Shown piece by piece: positions 45,801 to 52,428 of a DNA stretch of 64,000 bases. The stretch comes from Hetaerina americana (Eukaryota; Arthropoda; Insecta; Odonata; Calopterygidae): the NCBI GenBank assembly GCA_022747635.1, contig JAKTNV010000012.1:124001-188000 (forward strand). Direction: 5' to 3'. Numbering within the stretch: position 1 is the stretch's first letter; each line of letters opens with the position of its first letter. Both the position numbers and the translations under genes were made by a program. The notes under the pieces are model-generated. The model saw only the letters and a program-made list of their open reading frames with translations. It was not told where the DNA came from and made no database searches.

Positions 45801-47943
45801 CTCTGGTTTTTTGTTAAGTACATAAAGCACTGTTTGAAAAGTGTCATGTGTAATTCCTCATGCAAAATGTGACCGACACATTCTTTTGAGAGTCATACAG
45901 TATTTGCAATTTCAAGTACCTTCCTGTGTTTGTCTTATAATGTCATATCATGCATTTTTTCCAAAGATTTCTCGTGTGGTTGCACTTATCAGATGTCCTT
46001 CATTGGATCATCTCCGAGACTCTCGGGGACACGTTCAAACTCAGTTGTGCACGTTTTCACCGTGGAAATTGAAGGAGAAGAGTAGCAATACACATTTACA
46101 ATCCTTGGATGATTTCGGTTGGCATTTAACCTTGTACAAAGAATTTTGTCTTTGCCCGATGCTTAGATTTTTTTCATTTATATCAATGCACACACACCAA
46201 AACTGATTCATTGGACTGCCTACAGCAAACTGCTGAATGGAATGGTGTGCCATTTCACTTGGCATCTACACTTAGCAATGTGATGTACAAGGTGAATCTG
46301 TATCCGTAGTTGTATGCATATTATGTATAAAAATGTCTACATATGCACCGTATTTCTTATTTGGAAGCGGTGCCAAAGTAAGATCATAATTGTATTCCCC
46401 TTTCAGAAGTAATTGATGCACAGTTAAATATTTTAATAAATAATAAAAATCCTAGTAATAATGGCCATTAAAATTTATTGGCTGTTTAATTTATATTTGA
46501 CTAAGGTCCCATAGAACATAGATGAGATCTTACAGTTTATGAGTGCATTACTGTAAGATCATAAAAATATTGGGTACCAAGGTCTTGGAAGATACAGCTT
46601 CAAGTGCTGGTATAAATTGTCTGTCCGGTTACTCTAGGTTAGCCTACAGGGAGAGCCAACCCACTGATTACACAAATGATTGGTCCCTTTTGCTGAGCCA
46701 TTGTTCTCAAAATTATTTGCTCATAATGCCAATTAAGTTAATGAGTTTTATCCGAACTTTCGCTCATTCCTTTTCGTTATATGTTTCTCGTAGACCTTTT
46801 ACAGAAATATTTATTGTTTTTTTATGCTGTCAGATCAGTTATTGTTACCATAGCAGCAACTTACCTGAGCCAAATAAATTTCTCTGACACACTTACCTAG
46901 TGTGTTACGCAAAGAATGAATTTAATTATTTGTATCTTTTAATCAATAGATAATTCAATATCTGCATGAAAAAACCTGCTCTTTTTTAACTTATTCATAA
47001 ATGTGCAATTTCCTGTACTCTGGTTTTTATGGCATTACTGGACAAATATGGGTAACAGTCCATAGAAAATGGGTGGGAAATGTTTTGAACTATGCTAAAA
47101 GTGTCTTGAAACAGTGTTTGCTTCCAGCAAAGAATGTGGTGCGGTTGTGTACCATCTATTCGAATACTCAGAGTGACGCTGAGTTATCTCATCTTGCTTC
47201 CAATTTTATAATTATTGAGATCTTCTAGTAAATGATTTCACCTACAAAACATAAAATAGTTATTGTTTTATAAACTAATGTTTTAATGATTATTTTTTTT
47301 AATTTCCTATGGAATGAATGTATGCCATCAGTCACAGGCCAAGTTAATTCATGATCTTTTGAACATTTTCTTTTGGGTATCTAGTAGGCTAATTAGAATC
47401 TTAGAAGCTTGTGATCATGCATTTCTCCATGCTTCATATGCAAAACCTTGTAAAATTGTGCATTTTTTCTCATAAACCAGAAATTGCATTCAATGTTTAG
47501 TGTAATAATTTCATTGTGAGTTGAATTGCCGGAATTTTAATTGATATGCTTCAAAATGGATAATAACAAACATTGTTCAAAACTATTTATATCCTGAGAT
47601 TCAGATTTTATGATTTACTTTTTTATTTTATGATTACTTTTTACCTCTAGTGTGAATACTTGATATACTAAAAACAGTAATTAGATCCCTCAATTTCTGT
47701 TGATGATTGACATTTTGGCATATAACATTATCTGCATATTAATTTCTCATATTACCTTATCAGATCAACCAAAAGATCAACGCACCTAATTTAGAAAATC
47801 TAATGGTGGATGAAGAGGTTGATCTGCATGAAGCAGTGGAAGACACATGCAAAATAGCTGAGGTTGAAGAAGCTGGAAAAGAGGTGGCCCGAGTGAAAGA
47901 GGAAGTGGATGTTAAAGAAGAAGATGACAAGAAAAGAGTTTAA
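18823..47943 (+). CDS. Gene B: complete PWWP-domain protein of the HDGF/LEDGF type
   Basis: Thirteen exons join in phase: 18823-18894, 18967-19049, 20561-20702, 21325-21522, 21856-22149, 23617-23814, 24148-24441, 25980-26177, 28490-28550, 29063-29139, 34323-34383, 38152-38228 and 47764-47943 (1935 bp, about 644 residues). Residues 1-95 form a PWWP domain, a reader of methylated histone H3 (chiefly H3K36) and DNA in this family. It has RGYPAWPAM in place of PWWP, an FFGT strand and DLFPY. By alignment the aromatic cage keeps Trp21 and Phe46, while the usual Met15 is Ile. The rest is basic, low-complexity and probably disordered: three E4 and two E5 repeats, two E6-E7 repeats and a charged tail. 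I see no integrase-binding domain, so HDGF-like is the safer label. A nuclear chromatin role is expected. The gene crosses the unit 1/2 border as phased here. Confidence 0.85.
18967..19049 (+). CDS. Gene B exon E2 (PWWP middle)
   Basis: 83 bp between ttgataag and gtaact. It encodes VEVVPEPENSNKKNTKKYTV, then IFFGTNDR. The FFGT motif is the third strand of the PWWP barrel and supplies a cage Phe. It ends in phase 2. Confidence 0.88.
19050..20560 (+). other. Intron 2 of gene B
   Basis: 1.5 kb, AT-rich. Around 19560-19700 a weak, irregular repetition (ggtgaaatg, ggtgactta, ggtgataaa, gggacaaat) gives a pseudo-repeat peptide. No exon with matching phases and no transposon were recognised. Confidence 0.55.
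20561..20702 (+). CDS. Gene B exon E3 (PWWP end)
   Basis: 142 bp after a ccattgtag acceptor and before gtaagt. It completes the split codon and encodes GLCSSVDLFPYVENKERYGK, then the family-typical GF-N-KAL-EIE helix (IRGFNKALTEIEACN). It ends in phase 0. It is identical at protein level in gene C. Confidence 0.88.
21325..21522 (+). CDS. Gene B exon E4, copy 1
   Basis: 198 bp, phase 0 to 0, acceptor ttgtag, donor gtatgt. It encodes 66 residues rich in Gly, Ala, Lys, Ser and Thr (starts GEKAPQPKAPAAGVTVASTV), with no folded domain recognised. Length divisible by three means it can be repeated or skipped without breaking the frame. Confidence 0.78.
21856..22149 (+). CDS. Gene B exon E5, copy 1
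   Basis: 294 bp, phase 0 to 0, acceptor tacacag, donor gtaatt. It encodes 98 residues, starting KLIGEVKSAGKNPISGISKA, basic and low in hydrophobics. Eleven codons differ by amino acid and only one silently from E5 copy 2, clustered in the middle of the exon. Confidence 0.78.
22150..23616 (+). other. Intron between E5 copy 1 and E4 copy 2
   Basis: Intron holding the border of modules 1 and 2 and a minus-strand mariner-type fossil (22618-23130). No other exon was found. Confidence 0.6.
22618..23130 (-). mobile_element. Mariner-type transposase fossil M5, module 1
   Basis: On the minus strand, near its 3' end, an open stretch reads GVNKWLKYEAVDFFRNGIAK, then YDKRLNFNGDYIGTDK and a stop (at 22618-22620). 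This is the C-terminal signature of mariner transposases (KWLxSQxxxFYxxGIxKLxxRYDKC-NxxGDY). Upstream parts are full of stops. I could not define inverted ends. It was copied along with the exon module. Confidence 0.65.
23617..23814 (+). CDS. Gene B exon E4, copy 2
   Basis: 198 bp, nearly identical to copy 1. One codon differs (Asp-Ser instead of Asp-Ala after TDH). Same acceptor and donor, phase 0 to 0. Confidence 0.75.
24148..24441 (+). CDS. Gene B exon E5, copy 2
   Basis: 294 bp with the acceptor tatacag. Relative to copy 1 the central part changes to KKRDDLSRSGRILKKIRPSV and there are Lys, Cys and Glu substitutions further on. The single E5 of gene C has this type, not the copy 1 type. 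Confidence 0.75.
24442..25979 (+). other. Intron between E5 copy 2 and E4 copy 3
   Basis: Repeats the structure of the previous inter-module intron, including a second copy of the M5 mariner fossil. Nothing else was seen. Confidence 0.6.
24981..25493 (-). mobile_element. Mariner-type transposase fossil M5, module 2
   Basis: Second copy of the minus-strand fossil, with the stop at 24981-24983 and the same C-terminal signature. It shares the stops of the module 1 copy, so the duplication came after its decay. Confidence 0.65.
25611..26480 (+). repeat. Internal exon module 3 of gene B (truncated)
   Basis: The third repeat includes E4 but similarity stops at about 26480, just after 'ctttttaagttatt', right before the place where E5 should be. 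There is no E5 here. Confidence 0.8.
25980..26177 (+). CDS. Gene B exon E4, copy 3
   Basis: 198 bp, same sequence as copy 1, acceptor and gtatgt donor intact, phase 0 to 0. The next usable acceptor in phase 0 is exon E6 at 28490. Confidence 0.75.
26322..26700 (+). repeat. Two-copy direct repeat in gene B intron
   Basis: A segment starting gcgatgtaaatattttattg and ending near ctttttaagttatttt occurs at about 26323 and again at about 26536, with about 90% identity by eye. The same pair is in unit 2 at about 57778 and 57991, and a further pair follows the broken E4 of gene C (55203, 55418). Confidence 0.75.
26756..27052 (+). mobile_element. Diverged copy of the tRNA-derived SINE, unit 1
   Basis: Aligns along its whole length with the SINE at 4942-5250 but with many substitutions. 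The B-box is GGTTCAAATATT, the body keeps 'gatgccg' and 'tttctctcc', and the tail ends ctactac. It is an older insertion of the same family. Confidence 0.8.
28490..28550 (+). CDS. Gene B exon E6
   Basis: 61 bp, acceptor cttttcag, donor gtgagt, phase 0 to 1. It encodes GDILMEEKKRKCDDPMGGDL. The EEKKRK core resembles a short basic nuclear-localisation-type cluster, but this is not proven. Confidence 0.7.
29063..29139 (+). CDS. Gene B exon E7
   Basis: 77 bp, acceptor attgcag, donor gtaagt, phase 1 to 0. It encodes an acidic stretch RIEDDNATVVADEEGIDLYR, then PPLAI. Confidence 0.72.
29140..30278 (+). other. Intron after E7 (gene B), upstream part
   Basis: Counterpart of 224-1361 with few substitutions. 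Nothing beyond intron sequence was recognised. Confidence 0.6.
30279..31599 (-). mobile_element. Old mariner-family element M1, unit 2 copy
   Basis: Same element, ends and lesions as 1362-2682. Its DDE remnant lies at 30316-30960 on the minus strand and again has Gly in place of the third catalytic Asp. Confidence 0.85.
30316..30960 (-). pseudogene. Mariner transposase remnant (M1, unit 2)
   Basis: 214 codons, differing from the unit 1 copy by one residue (Pro for Ala in KQNPKALEW). The third catalytic Asp is missing and the N-terminal domain is out of frame. Confidence 0.83.
31600..33814 (+). other. Intron between M1 and SINE (gene B)
   Basis: Counterpart of 2683-4941. It lacks about 45 bp near 33690. 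No exon was recognised. Confidence 0.55.
33815..34123 (+). mobile_element. tRNA-derived SINE, unit 2 copy
   Basis: 309 bp, the orthologue of the SINE at 4942-5250, with the same target-site duplication, polymerase III boxes and ACT tail. The insertion predates the unit duplication. Confidence 0.88.
34323..34383 (+). CDS. Gene B exon E6'
   Basis: 61 bp, identical to 5450-5510, encoding EDFLMEEKKRKFDDRGSGDF plus one base. Phase 0 to 1. Confidence 0.72.
34384..35002 (+). other. Intron between E6' and unit-2-specific mariner
   Basis: Intron sequence as in 5511-6130. Nothing else was seen. Confidence 0.6.
35003..36305 (-). mobile_element. Young mariner M2, present only in unit 2
   Basis: 1303 bp with perfect-looking inverted ends of 22 bp (CCTTGATCAAAAAGTTCCCG and its complement at the right) and TA on both sides (35001-35002, 36306-36307), the mariner target duplication. 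Unit 1 has no element at the matching site (about 6130), so it arrived after the units separated. It sits in the intron between E6' and E7' of gene B, antisense to the gene. The immediate flanks differ by a few bases from the empty site. Confidence 0.93.
35053..36103 (-). pseudogene. Mariner transposase with one frameshift (M2)
   Basis: Cut-and-paste transposase, near full length (about 350 residues with the frames joined), from a Met at 36103 to a stop at 35053. The N-terminal helix-turn-helix part includes YQWHERFRSGRESIEDDERS and GRPST. All three catalytic acids are present in DD34D spacing: GDETWVYEYD, HHDNAPSH and SPDLAPCDFFLF. The only visible lesion is a small deletion near 35480-35490, after HHEFLP, that shifts the frame. 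A single event this small suggests recent inactivation. Confidence 0.9.
36308..36743 (+). other. Intron between M2 and M3 (gene B)
   Basis: Counterpart of 6131-6558, with no recognisable element. Confidence 0.6.
36744..37954 (+). mobile_element. Decayed mariner M3, unit 2 copy
   Basis: 1211 bp, same TA-bordered inverted ends and the same broken plus-strand transposase as 6559-7767. The C-terminal remnant is at 37634-37843. Confidence 0.85.
38152..38228 (+). CDS. Gene B exon E7'
   Basis: 77 bp, identical to 7966-8042, acceptor tttcag and donor gtaagt, phase 1 to 0. The alternative acceptor six bases upstream is also kept. Confidence 0.68.
38229..38743 (+). other. Intron between E7' and LINE (gene B)
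   Basis: Intron sequence as in 8043-8555. Nothing else was seen. Confidence 0.6.
38753..42069 (+). mobile_element. RTE-type LINE, present only in unit 2
   Basis: 3317 bp bounded by a 9 bp target-site duplication (agtttttgt at 38744-38752 and 42070-42078). The same word occurs once in unit 1 (about 8555-8563), uninterrupted. The 5' UTR is about 236 bp, then comes one long ORF, and the 3' end is a short AT-rich tail (ttaccttaaaaaaaata). The insertion lies in the intron after E7' of gene B in the sense orientation. Length and layout indicate a full-length or nearly full-length copy. Confidence 0.93.
38989..41964 (+). pseudogene. RTE-type endonuclease/reverse transcriptase, one in-frame stop
   Basis: One frame of 992 codons with a single internal TAG (41569-41571). 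The part before it has 860 residues. Residues about 60-300 are an apurinic-type endonuclease: GTWNVRT with Asn66, CEVRW with Glu95, GDWNATVG with Asp199 and Asn201, LDYILV, and His293. The Asp usually preceding that His is Gly292 (SGHNLV). Residues about 540-830 are the reverse transcriptase: PIPKK, FGFRKGRGTRDA, CFVDFEKAFDRVNW, RQGCPLSPLLFNLY, and FADDQA with the catalytic Asp pair 759-760. After the stop the same frame continues with the typical IWSVAMYGAETWSL segment. Such enzymes nick the target and copy their RNA there. The stop makes this copy probably inactive. I chose the start at the first of two Met codons. Confidence 0.92.
42079..42543 (+). other. Intron between LINE and CR1-type fossil (gene B)
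   Basis: Counterpart of 8564-9029. No exon or element was recognised. Confidence 0.6.
42544..44074 (+). mobile_element. CR1/jockey-type LINE fossil, unit 2 copy
   Basis: Orthologue of 9030-10560, with the same fragments in the same order and the same stops. It therefore predates the array. Confidence 0.75.
44291..45206. mobile_element. Short inverted-repeat DNA transposon M4, unit 2 copy
   Basis: Orthologue of 10777-11692, with the same inverted ends. Confidence 0.7.
45207..47763 (+). other. Long intron segment before terminal exon (gene B)
   Basis: Counterpart of 11693-14250. No phase-compatible exon was seen. Confidence 0.5.
47764..47943 (+). CDS. Gene B terminal exon E8
   Basis: 180 bp, acceptor ccttatcag, ending in TAA at 47941-47943. 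It encodes 59 residues. Relative to gene A it has Glu for Lys (NLENL), Thr for Ala (EDTCK) and Asp-Lys for Glu-Gly near the end (EEDDKKRV). All five base differences change residues. Confidence 0.75.
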   Translation: MNQKINAPNLENLMVDEEVDLHEAVEDTCKIAEVEEAGKEVARVKEEVDVKEEDDKKRV

Positions 47944-50544
47944 ATGAAAACATTCCCAGTGAAGTTTACGGGTAGATTACAATGCAGTCAACATTCACAA
48001 AACTATTTTTTAAATTTATACTTTTAAATTTCACAAGAGTACATATTTTTTAAAATGTAGGTAAAGGAGGAGATTTTGAAGACGTTTTTATTCAGGTCCT
48101 AAAAGCACTGGAAAAGTTACTCCAGTGAAACATTTGGACTCTAAATCCTTTTTTTTTAAGTAAAGTGAACATAAGAAATGTTATATCTTTAGTATTTGTG
48201 GAATATTTGAATCTGTATTGAGATAATGTTGTTATTAAAACTGCATTTTGTCTTATTTGAGCATGAGTTATTGTCATACCTGTTTACCACCCTTATTTCA
48301 AGGTGTCTAAACATTTGCAAAGTTAATGAAAAACTCAGGAGTTGTGACATGGACCTGGGAATTTTTACTTAGCATTCTGGCCATTTTAATTTTTCGGAAA
48401 TGTAATAAAAATGTTTTGCAGTGAAACTGGAGGACTTACCAAAACGAACTTGTGTAAGCCTAGACTTGTTGTTAAATTGTCCGCTGACCAATTCCAAAAC
48501 AACCTGATGGTAAAGTCAATGTTGGTGTGGGCATATTAGGGAGCAAAAGGAAGAAAATGTTCACTGGCATTGAAAGAAGAAACTTTCAACAAAATTCTGA
48601 TGCTTAAACAATTGTTTTTTGATTGCTGCATGTTGAGTTGGAGAGGAAGGGGTAAAAATTTTGGAGCCATCTTTCAGGGACCAGTGACAGCTGGGTTGGA
48701 TGAAACGTATTGTGGGGAATTGGGATGTGAGTCGTCATGGTACAAGTCTTTTTGGGATAAGAGAAGTGATCAGTAGGAAATAATGTATGTTGATCTTCCA
48801 TGAAGGGTAAAATAAAGGGGGAGGAGCTTATGGGTTTTCTAAAGGGTGATTTTGACTGCAAGTAGGGCCTTTGTTTTGTGAATGCCCGTAAATGCAATAA
48901 CTAGAAAAGGTTATTAAAATATTTTTGGGGTCAAGCCTCCGTCGAAAGAGCGGCTGTGTGGTCTACTGAGATCTTTGCACCTCCTCCAAATGATTGTGCC
49001 ATTTATTAAAAGTGTGTGCTAAACAAAACTTAATCTACTGCAATGGTGTGTAATATTCACAATCTGAAAGCCTCGAAATAAGACCCATGCTGTCAGCCTG
49101 TTTTGCTGATAGAGACTGGAATAGGTTTGACAAATACATTATTACTTTCATGAGTCCCTCAGTGAAAATTGCCCCTGGGTGCTGTCAATGCAGAGAGAAT
49201 AGTTTCTGTGCCAGGACAGGCTTGCTAGAACCGCTTGATCACTTTGTACCATTGCTATATTGTATAAATATTGAAACCAATGTCATGTGAAGTGTGAAGT
49301 AAATATTATTTATATTAAGCCATTCGCAATATAAAATATCCAATTCAATTTTGAGGCATCTTATTTTTACAACTGCCGAATAATACACTGCTATTCGCTG
49401 CCCCTTATTCCTCACAAACTATTCATAATCCATTGAATGCTATCCAGGCTATATATGATCATTACGGTAATCATAACAGGATGAAAGAGTTGAGCTTAGC
49501 CAAATATGTCACGTCAGGCTAAGGGTACACGGGATCTATATCATGAAATTGCACCACGTGAAACTAAGCCAAATTGCCATGAACCTCTGATGCACAACCA
49601 AACAGTAGAAGATGATAATGGAGAATGGTGCACATTTCTGTAGCTTGGAAGAAATTCTATCAGAGCAGCAAAACCATTGCTGAAAGATACAATGCCATGA
49701 GTATCTACTCTGGTAGGGCAAAAGCCAAAGTGGCATCAAACACAGCTGAGACTAAAAACTCCAATACAGTGACTACAACTCTAGCTGTGTTGGAAATGTA
49801 GGTAAGAAATCCCCCTTCTTGACCCTTTGAAATACCCCTGAACTTCAGCGGTGTGGCAGGAACCAAAAATCCATGTTCCCCACTGGGTGTTGGGAAAAGT
49901 GTTCACTTGATATCATTTTGAGGTTGGGTGTAGAAAGTGCCCACAAATAGAATTAATTCTGTTTATAGTGCGGCTTATAGTTTCAGCTGTGTCAGTGATG
50001 CTTCTGAAATTATGCTAGTCTGAAAGGATTGTCATTTGAGAAAATTTATCCATTGTGATTTGGCTTTCTAAAATTATTCGTGTATGTCTTCACCTTCACA
50101 TAACTTTTCATTTTTTGACAATATTTTTTTACTTTTGAAAGACAAATATTTGATGCACCTATACATAGTTGCCCATGGGCACTTGAGTGTAGTGATGTTT
50201 TGGAGCCTGTTATGCAAATTTTTATTTTGATACTTCCAAATTGTATTTTATTTCATCCTGTTGATTTTTGGGGATATGGAGAAGGTATTTTTCCATCACA
50301 AGCAAAATGCACTAATTGAACAAAAATTCATTTGTTTTGTTGCATCAAATATCATTCTCTAATGGTGAGGGATTGAGTGAACTGGAGGAAATGATTGTGT
50401 AAATCGAGCAATGTATCTATGGACCTTAACAAACAAAACTTCTGGTAGAATATATTTATATAAATGTTGAAGGAGGTATCGCGGTGGAAATGATGACACC
50501 TCCTAACAATTAACAATGTTTATTGTGTTAAGCAAATTACAGCC
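47944..50544 (+). other. 3' untranslated and intergenic DNA after gene B
   Basis: Counterpart of 14431-17030. No gene was supported. The minus-strand frame matching 16027-16353 is broken here by a one-base deletion near 49731. Confidence 0.55.
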
Positions 50545-51200
50545 TTGATGAGGCGATCGAACAGTAATTATTCAGTAAATATTCGGCCGTGCGGTGGCGA
50601 AGCCAGAAAAGAAAGCAGCGTCCTTTGGTTGACCACGATGGCGGCGCGCGTGACGGTCCAGAGCCAGTCAGAGAGAGAGTGTCCGAGAGTGGCTCCGGCG
50701 GCGTGGGTACGCCCTGGTGGCGAACGCCGGAACCCAAAACACTTGCCGGCGAAGGCGCGTTCGTAATGGCGCTCAATGGTGATTCAAGGGTCGAGCCGCC
50801 ACATTACCCCCTTGGTTGTTTTATAGTTCCTTATGAATAGTATAGAAAAGACGTTGGAAAAATGGTGGAAACGGGAGGTGATAAAGGGGACGCGGGCATG
50901 GAATGAGGTTGGAGAGGTGGTGGAAGCATGACAGGTTAGGTAATGAAGTCAAGACAACGAAAGATAAAGGGAAAAATATAGTTGAAATTCTACAAGATGT
51001 GACGGAAAGCGAAGGCGTCTCTCAGATCGGGTTGTCCGTTCGCCGCGCTGTGTGCGCGGTGCAGCACCTGGGGGCTGAGGGTCTGGCGGTGCAGGCAGCG
51101 TAACTGGGCGCGATGTAAAGGCGGCAGGCCGTCTTTCGTCCGTTTCTGCTGCCTCCAGCTGTGGCGCGGTGTGGTGAAGCGGTAGGGCTGCCTGGTGGTT
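50545..51200 (+). promoter_or_regulatory. GC/CpG-rich island upstream of small gene, unit 2
   Basis: Orthologue of 17031-17660. It carries 22 bp (about 51177-51198) missing from unit 1, where a ggtg repeat flanks the missing part, consistent with a slippage or microhomology deletion in unit 1. Confidence 0.4.
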
Positions 51201-51340
51201 ATAAATTGGTAGTTTGGATACCGTAACGTACCGTAATAAGTCCCTAGTATTCCAGAAATTATTTTTGATTTTAGTGGGCATAGAGTCCAGTGATTTCTAA
51301 TACAGATTTTATTGATAATCCCTTGCCTTATCTATTTCAG

Positions 51341-51472
51341 GGATCGGTGGTGAAAAACTTCCTAGCCTTCCTGTGGGCCTGGTTCAAATTAACTTCCTTC
51401 CTGACCACCTACACAGTGGTCATGTTCTATGCGACTGCGCTGATTTTCCATAGGAATATTCAAGATCATTAG
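51341..51472 (+). CDS. Last exon of the small predicted membrane protein, unit 2
   Basis: Identical to 17807-17938 at protein level: hydrophobic 43-residue C-terminal part ending HRNIQDH and TAG. Family not recognised. Upstream exons not found. Confidence 0.55.
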   Translation, partial: GSVVKNFLAFLWAWFKLTSFLTTYTVVMFYATALIFHRNIQDH

Positions 51473-51617
51473 AAAAATGGATTTCTTTTGGCCATTTTTA
51501 TTTTTTCACCAGAAATATTTCTAATTACAAGTAATTTCATAGTGTCATTTATTTGTTAAAAATAGTTCCCAGCGGGAAAATAAAAAAAATGAAAATATGT
51601 AATGCATTGTGCACTGG

Positions 51618-51630
51618 TTTATTTAATAAA
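51618..51630. terminator. Back-to-back poly(A) signals of convergent genes, unit 2
   Basis: The same tttatttaataaa as at 18084-18096, placed between the convergent small genes. Confidence 0.55.
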
Positions 51631-51689
51631 ACCACATTGAAATAAGTTAACCCACACGGAGAAAGAGAAAAGTACAACGTGGTAAAATC

Positions 51690-51974
51690 TCACTTAAACC
51701 TAATATCAAGTCGTCTCGGTCCCTTTATGAAAGTATCCCTCACCCGAAAAGCAGTTGTCGTATTGAACCACTTAAAAACGACGAACGTGAAAATAGTTAC
51801 GTAAATAGCGAAAACCGTCGAAATATACACTTTTACAGAATTGAGGAAAAAGCCTCGCATCGACCTGGAAGCTGCTCGGGGAAACCTACAAAAAACCTTC
51901 AATTTCCGGAATGACACCCCTTCTCGGGACAAGAATTGTGGATAATGGCAAATTAGTAAAAATACTCTGCACAC
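51690..51974 (-). CDS. Small predicted single-pass membrane protein, minus strand, unit 2
   Basis: Orthologue of 18156-18440 with one residue change (Thr before FIKG). The shorter form would start at the Met at 51860. Same uncertain resemblance to small respiratory-chain subunits, and same divergent placement next to a PWWP gene. Confidence 0.4.
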   Translation of the reverse strand: MCRVFLLICHYPQFLSREGVSFRKLKVFCRFPRAASRSMRGFFLNSVKVYISTVFAIYVTIFTFVVFKWFNTTTAFRVRDTFIKGPRRLDIRFK

Positions 51975-52356
51975 TCCGGCGAGATAGGAAAACTATTTCG
52001 GCCGTATATTCACCAATTACATGATTGAGGTACCGGACATTTCAAAATTTTAAAATGAATCATGCGCAATATAGTAAGTTTTATGTTTCCTGAAAATGTA
52101 TTTAAAAATAAGTATACATGTTACAACTATTCATTATTTTCCAGGGAAAAAATAATGTGACAATTGATATTATTACACCTACCGAGAAATGAAAGTTAAT
52201 AACCTTATATGAATCGAAAGTACCACGTGAACAGGTGGAGCCACTAAGTCGTTTGAAAATCTGATACATTGTGCCATTGTGAGGATTCGTTTTGGAGTAG
52301 TCACAGTGAAAAACTTGGAATTGTGGACTTCTGGAATTTGTTCTAACTCGTTGGTT
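51975..52356. promoter_or_regulatory. Candidate bidirectional promoter of gene C and the minus-strand small gene
   Basis: Counterpart of 18441-18822, with the same head-to-head spacing of about 380 bp and no recognised core promoter motif. Confidence 0.4.
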
Positions 52357-52428
52357 ATGGTTAAACCAATTCATCGTGGCGAACTGGTTTTCGCCAAAAT
52401 ACGGGGTTATCCCGCTTGGCCAGCCATG
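52357..52428 (+). CDS. Gene C exon E1 (PWWP start)
   Basis: Same as 18823-18894: 24 codons through RGYPAWPAM, donor gtaaat. Confidence 0.87.

Noticed and set aside
18823..47943. Naming the gene LEDGF/PSIP1 or Jasper
   Set aside because: The PWWP domain alone does not separate HDGF-type from LEDGF-type genes, and I see no integrase-binding domain in the exons found.
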